Made by a program: the position numbers and the translations under genes. Below the pieces are notes generated by a model. It did not search any database, was not told the DNA's origin, and saw only the letters and a program-made list of their open reading frames with translations. A stretch of 64,000 bases of DNA from Solen grandis (taxonomy: Eukaryota; Mollusca; Bivalvia; Adapedonta; Solenidae), in assembly GCA_021229015.1 (NCBI GenBank), contig CM037783.1, positions 59,929,746-59,993,745 of the forward strand. Direction: 5' to 3'. Positions 1-11,755 of this stretch are shown here, piece by piece. The first letter of the stretch is position 1. Each line of letters begins with the position of its first letter.

Positions 1-1059
1 CCCCTGGCGGCCATGTTTTTTACGGATTGGAAAATTTTTAGCAACTTTGGTAGAGGTTGACCCAAGGAACATCTGTACCAATTTATTTTAAAATCTGGCC
101 AGTAGTTTTGAAGAAGATGATTTTTAAAGTTTTCATATTTTTTTTCTTTTTGTTGCCATGGCAACCAGAGTTCTACATGGATCAAAATTATTTTAGCAAC
201 TTTTGTGAAGGTTCACCCAAAGATCATCCCTGCCAAGTTTAATCAAATTCTGTCCAGTGGTTTCAGAGGAGATGTTGTTTAAAGGTTTCTCTATATACAT
301 ATAAGGCAAATAAGCCCCGCCCCTGGCGGCCATGTTTTTTTACGGATCAGAATAAATTTAGCAACTTTGGTAGAGGTTGACCCAAGGAACATCTGTACCA
401 ATTTATTTTAAAATCTGGCCAGTAGTTTTGAAGAAGATGATTTTTAAAGTTTTCATTTTTTTCTTTTTGTTGCCATGGCAACCAGAGTTCTACATATTTC
501 AACTTTATTTTAGCAACTTTTGTGAAAATTGACCCAAGGATCATCCCTGCCAAGTTTAATCAAATTCTGTCCAGTGGTTTCAGAGGAGATGTTGTTTAAA
601 GTTTTCCCTTCTGTCCAGTGGTTTCAGAGGAGATGTTGTTTAAAGTTTTCCCTATATACATATAAGGCAAATAAGCCCCGCCCCTGACGGCCATGTTTTT
701 TTACGGATCGGAATAATTTTAGCAACGTTGGTAGAGGTTGACCCAAGGAACATCTGTACCAATTTATTTTAAAATCTGGCCAGTAGTTTTGAAGATGATT
801 TTTAAAGTTTTCATTTTTTTTTCTTCTTTTTGTTGCCATGGCAACCAGAGTTCTACATGGATCAAGTTTATTTTAGCAACTTTTGTGAAGGTTGACCCAA
901 GGATCATTCCTGCCAAATTTGATCAAATTCTGTTCAGTGGTTTCAGAGGTGATGTCGTTTAAAGCAAATTGTTGACGACGGACGACGCACGACGGACGAC
1001 GCACGACGACGGACGACGGACGCCGGACGGAGGGCGATCAGAAAAGCTCACCTTAAGCA
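1..1059 (-). mobile_element. Helitron-like non-autonomous element with about 319-bp tandem units
   Basis: Three head-to-tail units begin near 1, 320 and 681, each marked by CCCCTGGCGGCCATG or a close variant. The second unit carries an extra internal duplication of about 42 bp (about 566-652). The right side is a GAC/GACG-rich simple repeat (971-1,035) followed by a terminus whose reverse complement reads GTGCTTAAGGTGAGC. The same terminus (GTGCTCAAGGTGAGC) starts the element at 24,642, so this copy lies on the minus strand with its 5' end near 1,059. The short ORFs inside repeat with the units and are not genes. Its other end lies outside the window. Family assignment is by style of ends and is tentative. 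Confidence 0.6.
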
Positions 1060-1985
1060 CTTTAATCTAATTGATCAATTTAATCAGGAATGGTTTTCAA
1101 AACTTTCAGAATCTAATAAAAGTATTTCATATAGTTATCTTAAGACAAATCTAGAATTTGAACCTTATTTAAACATCTTACCGACAGCTTTAAGAATCCC
1201 TTTACTCCATCTTAGAACTGGTAATCATAGCTTTCCTATCGAAGTTGGACGCTGGAAACAGCAATTCATAACACACTCAGACCGAAAATGCTTACTATGT
1301 AGTTCGAAAGAACTAGGGGACGAACTACACTATTTGCTATCAAGCCAATATTTCAGTTATAAACGACAACTTCCTTACTATGTCTACATTGTTAACTAAT
1401 TCGACTCGTTTTGCACGTGAACAAACAAGTTTGTCCTGTGCCGCAAATTTTTCCAAGAGCACGTGGACGGAATGTTGTATCTGGTTATTAAGGCTATTTT
1501 TAACTGAACTAAAATTAGATGACGAAATTATGTACATTTTTTCTATTTTTCTTTCTGTGTCTTTTGTGAATGTGACATTTATTTTTCTTCATTCATTTAT
1601 CAGTATAGATCTACACTTTTTTTCTTTCTCAAACTTTTATATTGCTTATGATGGAAATGTTAACTATCGTATTATTTTGAAATGTACAGAACACATGTAC
1701 TAATGGAATCATGTCATTGTTGTTGATTGTGTTTAGAGAGAGGATGAGAGAGAGGGATTCAAAAACTGACATAAGCAATCGATAAATCGCGTAAATATGA
1801 TATCTTTTTTTTACTTTTTTTTATTATATTCTAAATAATATTAATTTAACCTTTAATCCACTATCCCCACTGATCATCACTCATCGTTGATAATTGTATA
1901 ACCGTATTCATTATGTTCAATCCACATGTTGTTACATCTTGTAATCTGTAGTTGCAAATAAAAGATATGTTCTGTTCTGTTCTGA
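1060..1985 (+). pseudogene. LINE retrotransposon 3' fragment (duplication copy 1)
   Basis: From about 1,066 the sequence is nearly identical to 43,463-43,764 (C-terminal part of a LINE ORF2, including the R-K-C-L-L-C-S-S-K zinc-knuckle-like stretch). It then jumps at 1,371-1,372 to sequence matching 43,992 onward. The 229 bp present in the other copy are missing here, with a shared TT at the join. It ends in an AATAAA-containing tail with a short TTCTG tandem repeat (1,970-1,983), a typical LINE 3' end. The upstream part of the LINE is replaced by the Helitron-like element. The 107-codon ORF over the join lies in LINE 3' sequence and is not a gene. Confidence 0.75.
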
Positions 1986-2861
1986 GCCGAAAGTCGATAA
2001 CCAATAATTGAATTCACTTTGATAAACTTTGATAAAGAAATGCGGCATTTCTGTTCTCTAAGCGCTATCAGAGCTTTGATTTGTATTCATGCAGTTCCTT
2101 ATCTACAACAGACTCTATTTATAGATTGAAGTAATTATGCAATTTTCCTGCAGAGGTCAGAGGCTCCGAACTTATTTCGGATAGTAGATATACAGGTTTC
2201 GGTCATTTTTTAGTGTAAGAAATAACCCTTGGAGATATCTGAGGTCGATAGCTTGAATGTGATTATTAGTATGTTACGTGGAATGTGTAGGTGCGATGAT
2301 CCTAGAGAGGAATTTTAGATATGCAGATTCAATCTGACTGGTTTTGAGGCTTTCTTTGCAATGGGGAAACCCCATTTTGTGTGGATTTTAAAGGAGACAG
2401 CATCCCTGAGAAAAACTTGATCTTAATTTGAAGATCACAATCTGATAATGATATCTGTGAAATCATATCTCAATATGTGGTTTCATAACAAGGATATTAA
2501 TGTTTTAATACGCAAAATCGCGGCACTGAGCGGGCTTATTGGCGACGCCATTTTAATAACTTCCCCTGAAAAATTAGAGAGTCCGGAGAGTTAGAGAGTA
2601 ACACGCCACACATTATTTGGAATATCTCGGCAATTCATGGGCCAGAGATAGCAGAGATGACACTATTGAATAACTTTCAATGAAGTATATAGTCGTTATA
2701 AAATATCTTTAAGCAAAATGGGTATAAATACTGTTCATGTAAAGCATATGTTTGGAAGATATGTCGTATCTTTAATAAAATTTTACTGCAAAAGAAAAGC
2801 GTAATGTAGATATCAAATACACACATATACGTTGACAGCCATTACGAGAAAAAATAATTGC

Positions 2862-2910
2862 GTTTTTTTGTTGTTGTTGTTGTTGCTGTTTTGTTGTTGT
2901 TTTTTTTTTT
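2862..2910. repeat. TTG/T-rich microsatellite
   Basis: A run of TTGTTG units followed by poly-T. The counterpart at 45,456-45,517 has a different number of TTG and CTG units, as expected for a length-variable microsatellite. Confidence 0.8.
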
Positions 2911-3843
2911 CTACCTGTCATTTTTATAACTGTAAACTATTCAAGATACCGTGGTTACTGACAAGTAATGTAATTATTAATCTGATTAGATAAAAAATGT
3001 CCTGGGCAGTCTAAAGTGACCGACACTATGTTACATAATATCGCTCAACAGGGTCATAAACCACGGTCATGAAAGTAACACAGCATGCGACTAAGTCACC
3101 ATGACAACAGACATTTGTCGAGCGAATTCATATTTACCAATCAGATATATGTGTAGCCAGTAGAAATATAATAATGAATGATAAAATAAGAAAATGCATG
3201 GGAAAATCGCGGGTGACTTTTATAATTCGGTTACATGAAGTACAGAACGGAGAAATACCTTTATTGATATCATATTGATGTATTTAGCGGTGATGATGAT
3301 TTTGATAAAGAACAGTACTTGAGTACTCAATACGACGGTCTCTTAAGATTCCCTGCAACAAATTGGGTATCGGTGTATAACATGCTTCACTAATTAGTTG
3401 CTGTGTGTCGTATACATCATAATGTAAAAAATGTTTTCCACTCTGTTTTGATATACTACGTTTCACTTTCACCACATACATAAGCAGCAGGTTGGTGAAC
3501 ACTATACAACTTACTTACCCGGGCATGACGATATTTCGTAATGCAGACGTGCTCATCGTGATAAATACTCATTCTGGTAAAGTTGTATTTTGCTCTTTTT
3601 GTGACAATAAATATTTTGACTTGTAATTTTCTCTCTAGTATTTCACAGTTATTGTTATTAAATGCAATTAAACATCTCCCATACAACATGCCGCACTTTA
3701 ATCTGTTTCATATAAGTGGATAATTACTGTAAGCGTTTGCGTAGTTTTAGTTTTAACTGTGAGAATGCGTGTCAAGAAAATAGTCAAATGAATAATGAGA
3801 ATAAGCTTGATCACTTAATCTTGAGGTATATATATCAGTTTCG

Positions 3844-4026
3844 ATGGAGGTAGTAAAAAGGAAAGTTCCCTGCAATTTTGAACCAGAATATATGGAAGAA
3901 GAGTATCAACTTCTTCAGGACAACTACGATAATGAGCAGGAATGTGTGTGCATGGATGAATTTTCTCAGTGTGTGAATTGTATCAAAATGCCATCCAGTA
4001 TGGAAAATTCAATTCAATTGATTTAG
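3844..4026 (+). CDS. Weak small ORF, 60 codons, unrecognised
   Basis: A 60-codon acidic ORF (M-E-V-V-K-R-K-V start) opens 15 bases after a TATATATA stretch. I recognise no domain. The counterpart at 46,658-46,876 runs to 72 codons because the TAG here is AAG there. Between the two copies the shared part shows two synonymous and three amino-acid-changing differences, so there is no sign of purifying selection. It could be a first exon (a GTAAGT lies downstream at about 4,170), but chance is at least as likely. Confidence 0.15.
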   Translation: MEVVKRKVPCNFEPEYMEEEYQLLQDNYDNEQECVCMDEFSQCVNCIKMPSSMENSIQLI

Positions 4027-4618
4027 TTGTGGAGAATTAAGATGGACTCACGTACAATATAGATCACACTGATTTTCATACTTGAGTTCTCACTGATTCC
4101 GTTTTGGAAGTAGCATTCATGACAATTCTGGCAAGCAAAGGTCATATGACAAGGGTTCTCGACACTCTCATACACGAGTAAGTAAACAAGTTGAATTTTT
4201 GTAAATATTTTGTTCTCGATATAGTTGAAAAGTCACATTGTGTATAGTTGGAAAAGATCCTCGCTTAAGTCGTTTCCTATTCCGGAAAAAAAATCAAGTG
4301 ATTTTGCAATATCATTTTCGTAAGTCCCTACAAAGCATTCGTGTTCAAAATGTCACAAACAAATCTAAATGTATTTCACTTGAATGTTTATATGTCCAAA
4401 TTCGAATTATTCAAATGTTCTATCCAAATTTCGCATATTTTATTTCTCTATTGAACGTTCTGAATTTGAAAATTGAAACCGAGTTTTCCCATTTCCTGCG
4501 CTACTAGTGCAGTTTAATGCCTGACACTGCGGCATTTTGCTACTCACATCATAGTTTGTATAACAGAAATGAAAGAGAATCACTTTATGTTGCTTCTATC
4601 ACGTTTAATCTCCAAAGT

Positions 4619-4870
4619 TTGACTTAACTATTTGAGCTTACCGTCGCTTCGACAGTATTTCAGTCATATAGCGTCGTCCAGCTAATTGCAGGTGGAGGAG
4701 GACCCCGAATGCACAGAGACATCCGGGTATAACCACCGACCTACCGCAAGCCAGCTGGAAGGCTTCCTTACATGAAAATCCAAATGTCCTTGCCGGGATT
4801 CGAACCCACGCGTTGAGGGGCTGAGTGAGTGTTAAAGTCAGTGACTTTACCCTCTCGGCCACGGAGGCCC
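4619..4870 (-). mobile_element. tRNA-derived SINE, full length (family A)
   Basis: On the minus strand the element starts with a tRNA-like head: box A-like TGGCCGAGAGGG, and box B-like GGTTCGAATCCC with one base changed just upstream (CGCGTGGG becomes CGCGTGG here). A conserved middle follows (CTTCC..CTGGCTTGCGGTAGGTCGGTGG) and then a tail containing GTCGCTATATGACTGAAATA-type sequence. Direct 9-bp duplications CTCCAAAGT flank it at 4,610-4,618 and 4,871-4,879. The same insertion is present at 47,437-47,688 with the same flanks, so it predates the duplication or allelic split. Confidence 0.9.
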
Positions 4871-5873
4871 CTCCAAAGTATGATATATTTCAAACGTAGC
4901 AGAAAGTCTCATGCTATCGGCGGCATTACGTCTAGGAAATCTCGCGCGGCTCATCTTGCGAGAACAAAGTGACGTCAAAAATTCAAGAATTATTCGAAAA
5001 TTATACGAAAAGCGTTCTTTTATAGCATATTACAAAGTCATTTTTTGTTAAATTTCAAAAATTGAGTCAAATAACAAAATTTTATGACAACTAAAACTTA
5101 TTAATGAACATTTGTTCTTAGGATTGCCTTACCTTTTAAAGCAATAAATAACATTTTTTGTTTACTATACTGGCCGAACATCATACTATATACTCAAAAA
5201 CCCTTCACAACATAATATATTGAAATTCCTTACTCCCACTCATTATGTTAAAAGAGTAAACTTACATCAAAGTCTGTTTCGTATTTTATTGCTTTAAATT
5301 ACAGTTTCCATTGTAAAATGGAAAACTTTAATATCAGTCTCGCGTGTATTTCAAACACACATGAAATACCAACACAGATTTCTGTCGACATTATAACCCT
5401 GGTATCGGGTTCATGATGTGTTTAAAAGCATAGCTGTTTAATGATGCGCTGAGCCGAACGAGACTTTCGAACTTTGTTAATTTCATAATTGCACCAAACT
5501 ACAAGCTTTCAAGTAAAACCACTTTCACTGTTCTAACACCGAAAATGACTAACAGTAATAATGTGATTATCAAAACAATGTGCATAGTCTCTATGTTGAC
5601 AAACTCTCTATCATGTCAGATAGATTTTGAAATAAACACAATTTACGCTCACGAGCATCGTCATATCGATGCATAATTACAAAAGTAGAACACAAGAAAA
5701 ATTTTGACGCAAGCGTCAAAGAATCGGACCGAAGAACTATTGTTGTTGGCGTGATTCTCCGTTATTGCAGGAAAATGATGTAAAATCCATTTCACTGCTC
5801 TACTGGTACTTGCTTCTTTATTTAACGCAGAAATTCATTGGGAACCAGCATGTAAAAAGACTGCATTTTTGAT

Positions 5874-6320
5874 ACGTTTGTAACGCTGTTCCATGGCAAT
5901 ACACATTTATTATCGGACAACAATTCGGGGCTATATTTAGACATCTATATTATAAATTTCCCCTTTTTTCTACGCAGAGAAATAAGTCCAAATTTTGTTT
6001 TCAGTCTTATCACTATATGGCGATAATTTTCATTTATTTCAGTACGATGCGAACCTGAATTAAAATGTATTGATAATCGATGCTTGAAATAACGAGTTTA
6101 ATAACCTGTAATAAAAAAAAAAGTACGCGAGCGAAAACATCGCACCACATTCGGAGATATTTGGAAACATGACTGCCTGGAATTTCCAGCGACAGACAAC
6201 AATATATAGATTTCTTCTCTATGCAATAGTTGGCCCATTAGTGCAGTTGGTAAAATAGTCATGCTAGATCGCCATACAAATGGCGCTGAAAAGGGGTGTG
6301 GGTTCGAGTCACAGACGGAG
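5874..6320 (+). repeat. Interspersed repeat R with tRNA-like 3' portion
   Basis: About 310 bp (5,874-6,190) are clearly similar to 9,963-10,269. Shared landmarks are CGGGGCTATATTTAGACAT-like, GTCCAAATTTT-like and GAACCTGAATTAAAATGT-like stretches. The 3' part (about 6,228-6,315) is tRNA-like, with a box A-like TAGTGCAGTTGGTA and a box B-like GGTTCGAGTC at 6,301-6,310, suggesting a tRNA-derived SINE head joined to R. The other copy (48,757-49,175) lacks 12 bp of the box A region. It is not a functional tRNA: the arms do not pair well. Confidence 0.6.
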
Positions 6321-7191
6321 AACAATTTTTACAATTTTTTTTTTTAATTATTTTTGCAGTATATTAAGATACATAATATTTTACAATAATTATGTTTTAT
6401 TATTATGCATGTCAATAAAGTTGTAAGGTTTATGAAAACAAACAGTCAGACTAATTATTAGTACTGCCTAAACATGATTAATGATAAAAGAGACTTTTCT
6501 ATCATCAGCATCTTTTAATTATTCCTAATTAATAGATTAGATATAAATAAGAAACAATGCAAAATGATGCAATTTGCTGTGATGATTAATTTCTTCATGG
6601 GTGACTTAAAATTCTATCCATATATTGGTAATGTGCCAATGTTCACCAAGCGTGAAATACAGACTCCACTAGTTGGTTTATTTTGGGTCCCCACTGTGAA
6701 CTCATTCTTCTCTTATCATGGAAGGTGATGGGGAGGGGGGGGGATCAATAAAGAAGGGCATTTTGAATGCCCTTAAGAAGGAGCTCGCTCTCTTCGCCCC
6801 TTTTTTATCATTAAGATTTCAATTATAATGTTCTAGCTATAATATAGCGTAACATGAGCTTACACTGCTGATGGTCGTGGCTGTTTTGTTTTCAAAATGA
6901 ATAGTTTTTCGCCCTGAGGCGGCGAAAACCTGAATATGGATTACATGAACATAGTTAAACAATTTTAAGAATCAACTGTTAAGGCTTACAACTAAAGATT
7001 TTGTATATATTTTCATCTAAGAGAAAATATGCGCAGCACGTGCCTACTGTGCATAATGAAAGCTACGCCAGAGATTAATGAATGATATTAAGCCTTTTTA
7101 TCAAAGACCAAGTTAATTTGTGGGCAATACTTAATTAGAAATAACAAAAATTCATAATGGACCTAAAATTCACATTTAAAATAAATATTAA

Positions 7192-7291
7192 AATCCACCC
7201 ATCATTAAATTGTGATCATGGTCCGCCAATATATCATTGGAATTTTCAAGCATTTGAAGGACCATGATTATGGTTTAATGTTGGATGGATT
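7192..7291. repeat. Imperfect inverted repeat, 33-bp arms with 34-bp loop
   Basis: The left arm at 7,192-7,224 starts AATCCACCCATCATTAAA; the right arm at 7,259-7,291 ends TTTAATGTTGGATGGATT. The arms match over most positions and could form a hairpin. A lone right-arm-like sequence (GGATCATGATTATAATTTAA onward) occurs at 40,361-40,400, so the arm is a dispersed repeat, perhaps a short MITE. The duplication partner lies at about 50,043-50,142. Confidence 0.65.
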
Positions 7292-9178
7292 ACCTTAAGA
7301 CTCATTTACAAGACTCCACATCGCAGATACTGTATATTGTATAATGTAATATTGAAACTGTTGAAGGTTTATTTTGGTTAAATTTTATAGATATCAGTAA
7401 AATAACCCTGTTATTGTTGGATCCATGTACTGACCAACTAAGAGCTCACGCTTTCTCTATGAAGATTAACTCACTTAATTTGAAGCAGAATATTCTATAA
7501 AATGTGACAATCATAAATTGTATAATTATTTTTCATTTACTGGATGACACTAATAGCAGAACTGGTCATTTGCGAGACTCCGTAGAGTCATAGCGTACGA
7601 TACCATTTACAGTCAAACCTGTCTTAAGAGGTCAGTCGAGGGAACAAGAGAAAGTTACCGCTTAACAGAGGTGGTCACTAAATGAAGGTTTAACATATAA
7701 CAGATGTTAGTTCGGTAATATCAAAATTGACCGTTAAATTGAAGCTGGTCGCCGCTAATACAGCTTCAGTTGTATACAAATTTTATTGGTATCCAGTCAA
7801 AACTGACCCCTGTAAAAACGTATCCAAGTTGAAATGGTGCCAAATTGGTCAAAACGGTCCCACCTGGATGGGAAGATTGATCAAAACGGTCTCATATACA
7901 CGGCGCCATTATAAACGAATGGGAATTTATCGATTTGTGTTTTGCTATCTGTCGTAAAAACCGATGTAAATATTTATTTTGCTTTGCTTATATTCTACAT
8001 TCTAATTTACCATTTTTTAATGCACAAAGAGGTTCTTTTTTTTTTTTTTGTTTGTTTTTTGAAGAGATAGAGCGTGACGCTTGTTTACACATGTATCACA
8101 AAAAAGATCGGGTGGCTGTAATGGGGGATTAAAGTGTACATTGTGGTGATAGACAGGATATTTTACCTGAAAGAGTATTAATGGATACTGATCATCCGGT
8201 TACAAATTATTGGATTTATTGCATAGTTGCGAATGGTCGTGTAGGTGAGTGAGGATACTGGTTAAGGAAAGTACCCTTTTATATCACACACTGGTTGTAA
8301 CGTTATTGATTATTCATTGATGTCATATTTATTTGATATGATAGATAACTTTTGCGGACATGATAAAATAAATCTTTATTTAAAGCCATACGCACCCAAT
8401 ACAGTTTGTTCACAATAAAGACATAGAAGGAAAATAAGGCTAGCCATCAAATTTTCTTAAACTTTGCATAATTATAGAGAATTATACTAGAAACAAATTT
8501 AGGAGAAAGAAATTGTAGGTCACCATTCTTTTTATTTTTTTTAGTTATCTTTCCCTGAAAGTGAGTCTTTAGTTGTTGTTGTTTTTCTGTATTAGGAGCG
8601 TATGCCTTTAAGTCTTATCATGGTTACAACATAAAAACAGACACAAAACTTTGAAACACGCCATTTAATTTTGTATTATAAGAGACATTCAGCGTTTCAA
8701 AAATAACGTTTACAGTATTGTACTGGCTTGATAATGATGATGAAGATATATACCGTCTCTGTTTATCCTTCAACTGAAACACTCTGTATAATCACATATA
8801 TATATGCACAGTATATATAATTCACTTGATAAAATATGCTTTAAAGACAATAATTTAAGAACTGACGAATGCATATCAGCAAAACGAACCCCCTTTTGAG
8901 AAATTTACTTGAAAAATCACTTATTACCACAAATTAGATTTGGGATAAAGTGTATAATAGAGACTGTATATTGAAAATGAAAATCTGACTAGATGGAAAG
9001 GAAACTATCCAATGTTTGTACACTCAAATAGGTCATAGTAATCAAAATTAGATATGAAATGTAATCTGATCAATTTTCATATATTTTACACATTGTTATA
9101 TACACGGGGGTGGGATCACGTGACTTTGCATAGTAATTAACACGAAGAATGCTGAGCCTCGGTAAGTTCATTATTTTG

Positions 9179-9583
9179 TTAAATTTTGGTGACAAACGTT
9201 TCCAGAATCAAAACACGACCTAGCCTATCATATGCGCGGTAGCTTTCTTCAAATATCGGTACTAAGTGCGTTCTCGTACGTTTTATGGTTTTCGAGAACA
9301 TTGTTTGAATTGTGTCAAAATTGCAGATGCGATGCAGCCTTAGTAAACCACAAGCGACATTATAAATTGGTACCAAAATGAACAAAAGGATGCCTTCTTC
9401 CTTCACAAAAAATACAGTACAAGGCACATTTTTGCCAAATGTGCTCGTAGAAGTCCATCTAAATTCTTGTTGAAAGATCTGTAGCATACAATTGTTCATT
9501 GAATAGGTATAGTAAGTAAAACGAACATTTATTAACAGTAAACCACACGCGAACAAAATAGTAAGTCTCACGCATGGTTTCAA
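9179..9583 (-). CDS. Weak ORF, 134 codons, unrecognised
   Basis: A minus-strand ORF of 134 codons with a hydrophobic N-terminus (residues about 7-22) resembling a signal or anchor segment. No domain recognised. In the duplication partner (ending 52,443) a 5-bp deletion shifts the frame and leaves 87 codons, and the clear base differences in the N-terminal part change amino acids. It is therefore not evidently under selection and may be chance. No splice signals frame it convincingly. Confidence 0.15.
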   Translation of the reverse strand: MKPCVRLTILFACGLLLINVRFTYYTYSMNNCMLQIFQQEFRWTSTSTFGKNVPCTVFFVKEEGILLFILVPIYNVACGLLRLHRICNFDTIQTMFSKTIKRTRTHLVPIFEESYRAYDRLGRVLILETFVTKI

Positions 9584-9962
9584 ATAGCTTTAAAATACCG
9601 AAATGTGGCGACATTGAACAAGTGTGTCCCGTCTACGGTGTGAAAAAAATCAAATACCAAGAATATACTCAGTTATATATAACTCAAACAATATATATGA
9701 TACTTTGATATTGATCCTTTAGTGAACACTCAAAACATGTATGTTCCACATGGCCGTTTTGTCTCGACAGGCCTGACTGAAATAGCTCAACATAACTGAC
9801 CGCTGTGATTGAAATATTGTTGAAACGGTGTTTAAAATGATCAAAAGTACATAAACACACTCGCACACTCACACGCACGCACACTTTTATCCTCGGCAAA
9901 GGGGTCCGCATCCGTAGTTGACGTTTTTTTATGTCTTAGTCTTAATGATCCTTTCTGAACAG

Positions 9963-10269
9963 GGTTACTTGCGTCGCTGTTCTACAGTAGCACACATTTC
10001 AAATCGGGAAACAATTCAGGGCTATTTTTAGACATTTATGTTTTTAGATTTCCCTTTTTTATACTTCAAGAGAAAAATAGTCCAAAATTTGCATTCTCCC
10101 TAATCACTAAATGGTCATAAATTTCGTAATGGAAATCGAAACTGAATTAAAATGTGTTGAAAATCGATGCTGGAGATAACGTGTTTAATTAACTTATCGA
10201 AAGAAGAAATTACGCAGGAGACACAATCGCAAATCATTCGGCGATATCTTGAACCATGATTGGCTGGAT
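9963..10269 (+). repeat. Repeat R, second copy, interrupted by the 6.1-kb insertion
   Basis: Diverged copy of the repeat at 5,874. It stops at GGCTGGAT (10,262-10,269). Its continuation, including the tRNA-like part, is found only at 16,379 onward. In the other duplication copy (52,811-53,200) the two halves are contiguous. Confidence 0.7.
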
Positions 10270-10470
10270 AAAAATGGCCTAAGCCCAGAACTTAATGATT
10301 TTTGAACAAATAAAAAACAACACTTGACTGATATGAAAAATGATGATTTCATTCAAATAAAACATTCTTCTGTCACTATGGCAACAAAGATTGTAGTTAT
10401 GTTTTGGTTACGTTTGCCGAAGTTTTCCGAGTTTTAATTTTGTTTTGGGTGGTCAGATTTTAACATAAAG

Positions 10471-10925
10471 TTGTAAAAATGTTCACTATGGTGTAAAAGT
10501 GTGTCACGTAAATAAACCGATGTGTTATTCAAGGTCAAGGTCACCAATGAAGGTCATGATTGTCAAAAATATGCAAAAATCAGACTTTCCGGTGACAGTT
10601 TAGCTTAGCCATGGGTTCTCATGAGTTACCAGATCTAAGCAGAAATTGGTAAAAATGTTCACTATGATGTGAAAGTATGTCAAATAAAAACTGATGAGTT
10701 ATTCAATGTCAAGGTCACCAGTAAAGGTCAAATTAAAAAAAAATTCTGATTTTCCGGTTGATAGTTACAGTCACGAGTTTTCAAATTTTAACAGAAATTG
10801 ATATATTTGTTCCATATGATTTGACAGTATGTCACGTACATGAACCTGTGGGTACTTCATTCTTAAGGTCATCATTAAAGGTCAAATTTGTCAGAAATAT
10901 GTGAAATTATGATCTTCCGGGTTGT
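10471..10925. repeat. Three diverged units of a GGTCA-rich minisatellite
   Basis: Units start near 10,471, 10,647 and 10,801. Each contains TTCACTATG-like, GTATGTCACGTA-like, AAGGTCA(CC) and TTCCGG motifs in the same order. Noncoding. The style matches other GGTCA-rich units at 20.7, 28.4 and 32.7 kb. Confidence 0.65.
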
Positions 10926-11514
10926 AGTTTAGTTAAGTGCCACAAACTGCAATTCAGACCCAATGATTTTCGAACCATTACTCTTACTCAAATAGTTATG
11001 TCGATGTGCGCTTACACATGTCTTTTTGATAGACAGAAGGTTTTAAAGACTCACTTCGTAATAGTTATTATAAACCCCCTTTAAAACAAGTTGATATGAA
11101 ATGACTTATTTGTCATATCCGGTATTTTTACAATTTCATATGCATATGCTATAAATGGGGGGCGACATAAATATTCACTCAAATCTGTATTTAAACAAAC
11201 TAATATGAATATTTGAAACATATAATATACTAATATGCAGGAGAACATCAACCATGCCCTTAGCTGTATGAAAAAAAAAATAATGAGACTGTTAAGTTCC
11301 TGCCCATAATCCGATGCTTAGAAAACAGGTGCACACTTCAGTTATATTTAGAGTATGCTGCCTTTTATAGTGTTATGTGTGGACAGACAAATTCAAATAT
11401 TTAGTCTTCAACTGTACTGGATCTTTTCTTGTTATCATAATCATAAATATCAATGAATTAAGCAGCATTATTCAAATATTTCCCTACCTTTTTTATTGGT
11501 GTTGTTTTGGAATT

Positions 11515-11755
11515 TACCTCGCTGCAACCGTATTTCAATTATATAGCGACATCTAGCTCTTACATGTTCAGGAAGATCTCAATCACACAACAGCACCGGA
11601 ATATTTTTAAAACCACAGACCAACCATAAATCAGCTGGAAGGTTTCATCGCATGTAATATCCACTTGACTCTGACTGGATTCGAACCAGCGGCCTTTAAA
11701 GCCTGAGTGGTATTAAGTCACCAACTTCACCTGCTAAGCCACATGGACCCCTAGT
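11515..11755 (-). mobile_element. Old, diverged SINE of family A
   Basis: Same order of landmarks as the SINE at 4,619 (CGACATCTAGCT, GACCAACC, CAGCTGGAAGG, GATTCGAACC, GCTAAGCCACATGGACCCC) but with many substitutions. It is an ancient copy inside the 6.1-kb copy-1 segment. Confidence 0.75.

Larger units (their letters stand above)
1986..10269. repeat. Large collinear duplication, copy 1, left block (pairs with 44,599-53,117)
   Basis: This block aligns base for base with 44,599-53,117, with roughly two or three differences per 100 bp in the parts compared by eye. Indels include 22 bp near 2,571-2,592 present only here, a SINE absent here at 3,144-3,153, and a single copy here of a unit doubled at 47,774. 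Apart from the SINE, repeat R, hairpin and weak ORFs listed separately, no gene is visible. ORFs on both strands (for example 3,284-3,689 minus, 7,727-7,957 plus) show substitutions between copies without protein constraint. Confidence 0.9.

Noticed and set aside
1380..1703. 107-codon ORF
   Set aside because: It lies in LINE 3' sequence created next to a deletion; the copy-2 version is broken.
3284..3689. Minus-strand two-exon gene with GTAAGT donor
   Set aside because: The three differences between copies in the 72-codon frame all change amino acids; no domain recognised.
6228..6315. tRNA gene
   Set aside because: Stems do not pair convincingly and a related head occurs at 16,390 and 53,150 joined to repeat R; SINE-derived.
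7727..7957. 76-codon ORF kept in both copies
   Set aside because: Preservation is no more than expected from overall identity; differences change amino acids, and it lies in GGTCA-rich noncoding sequence.
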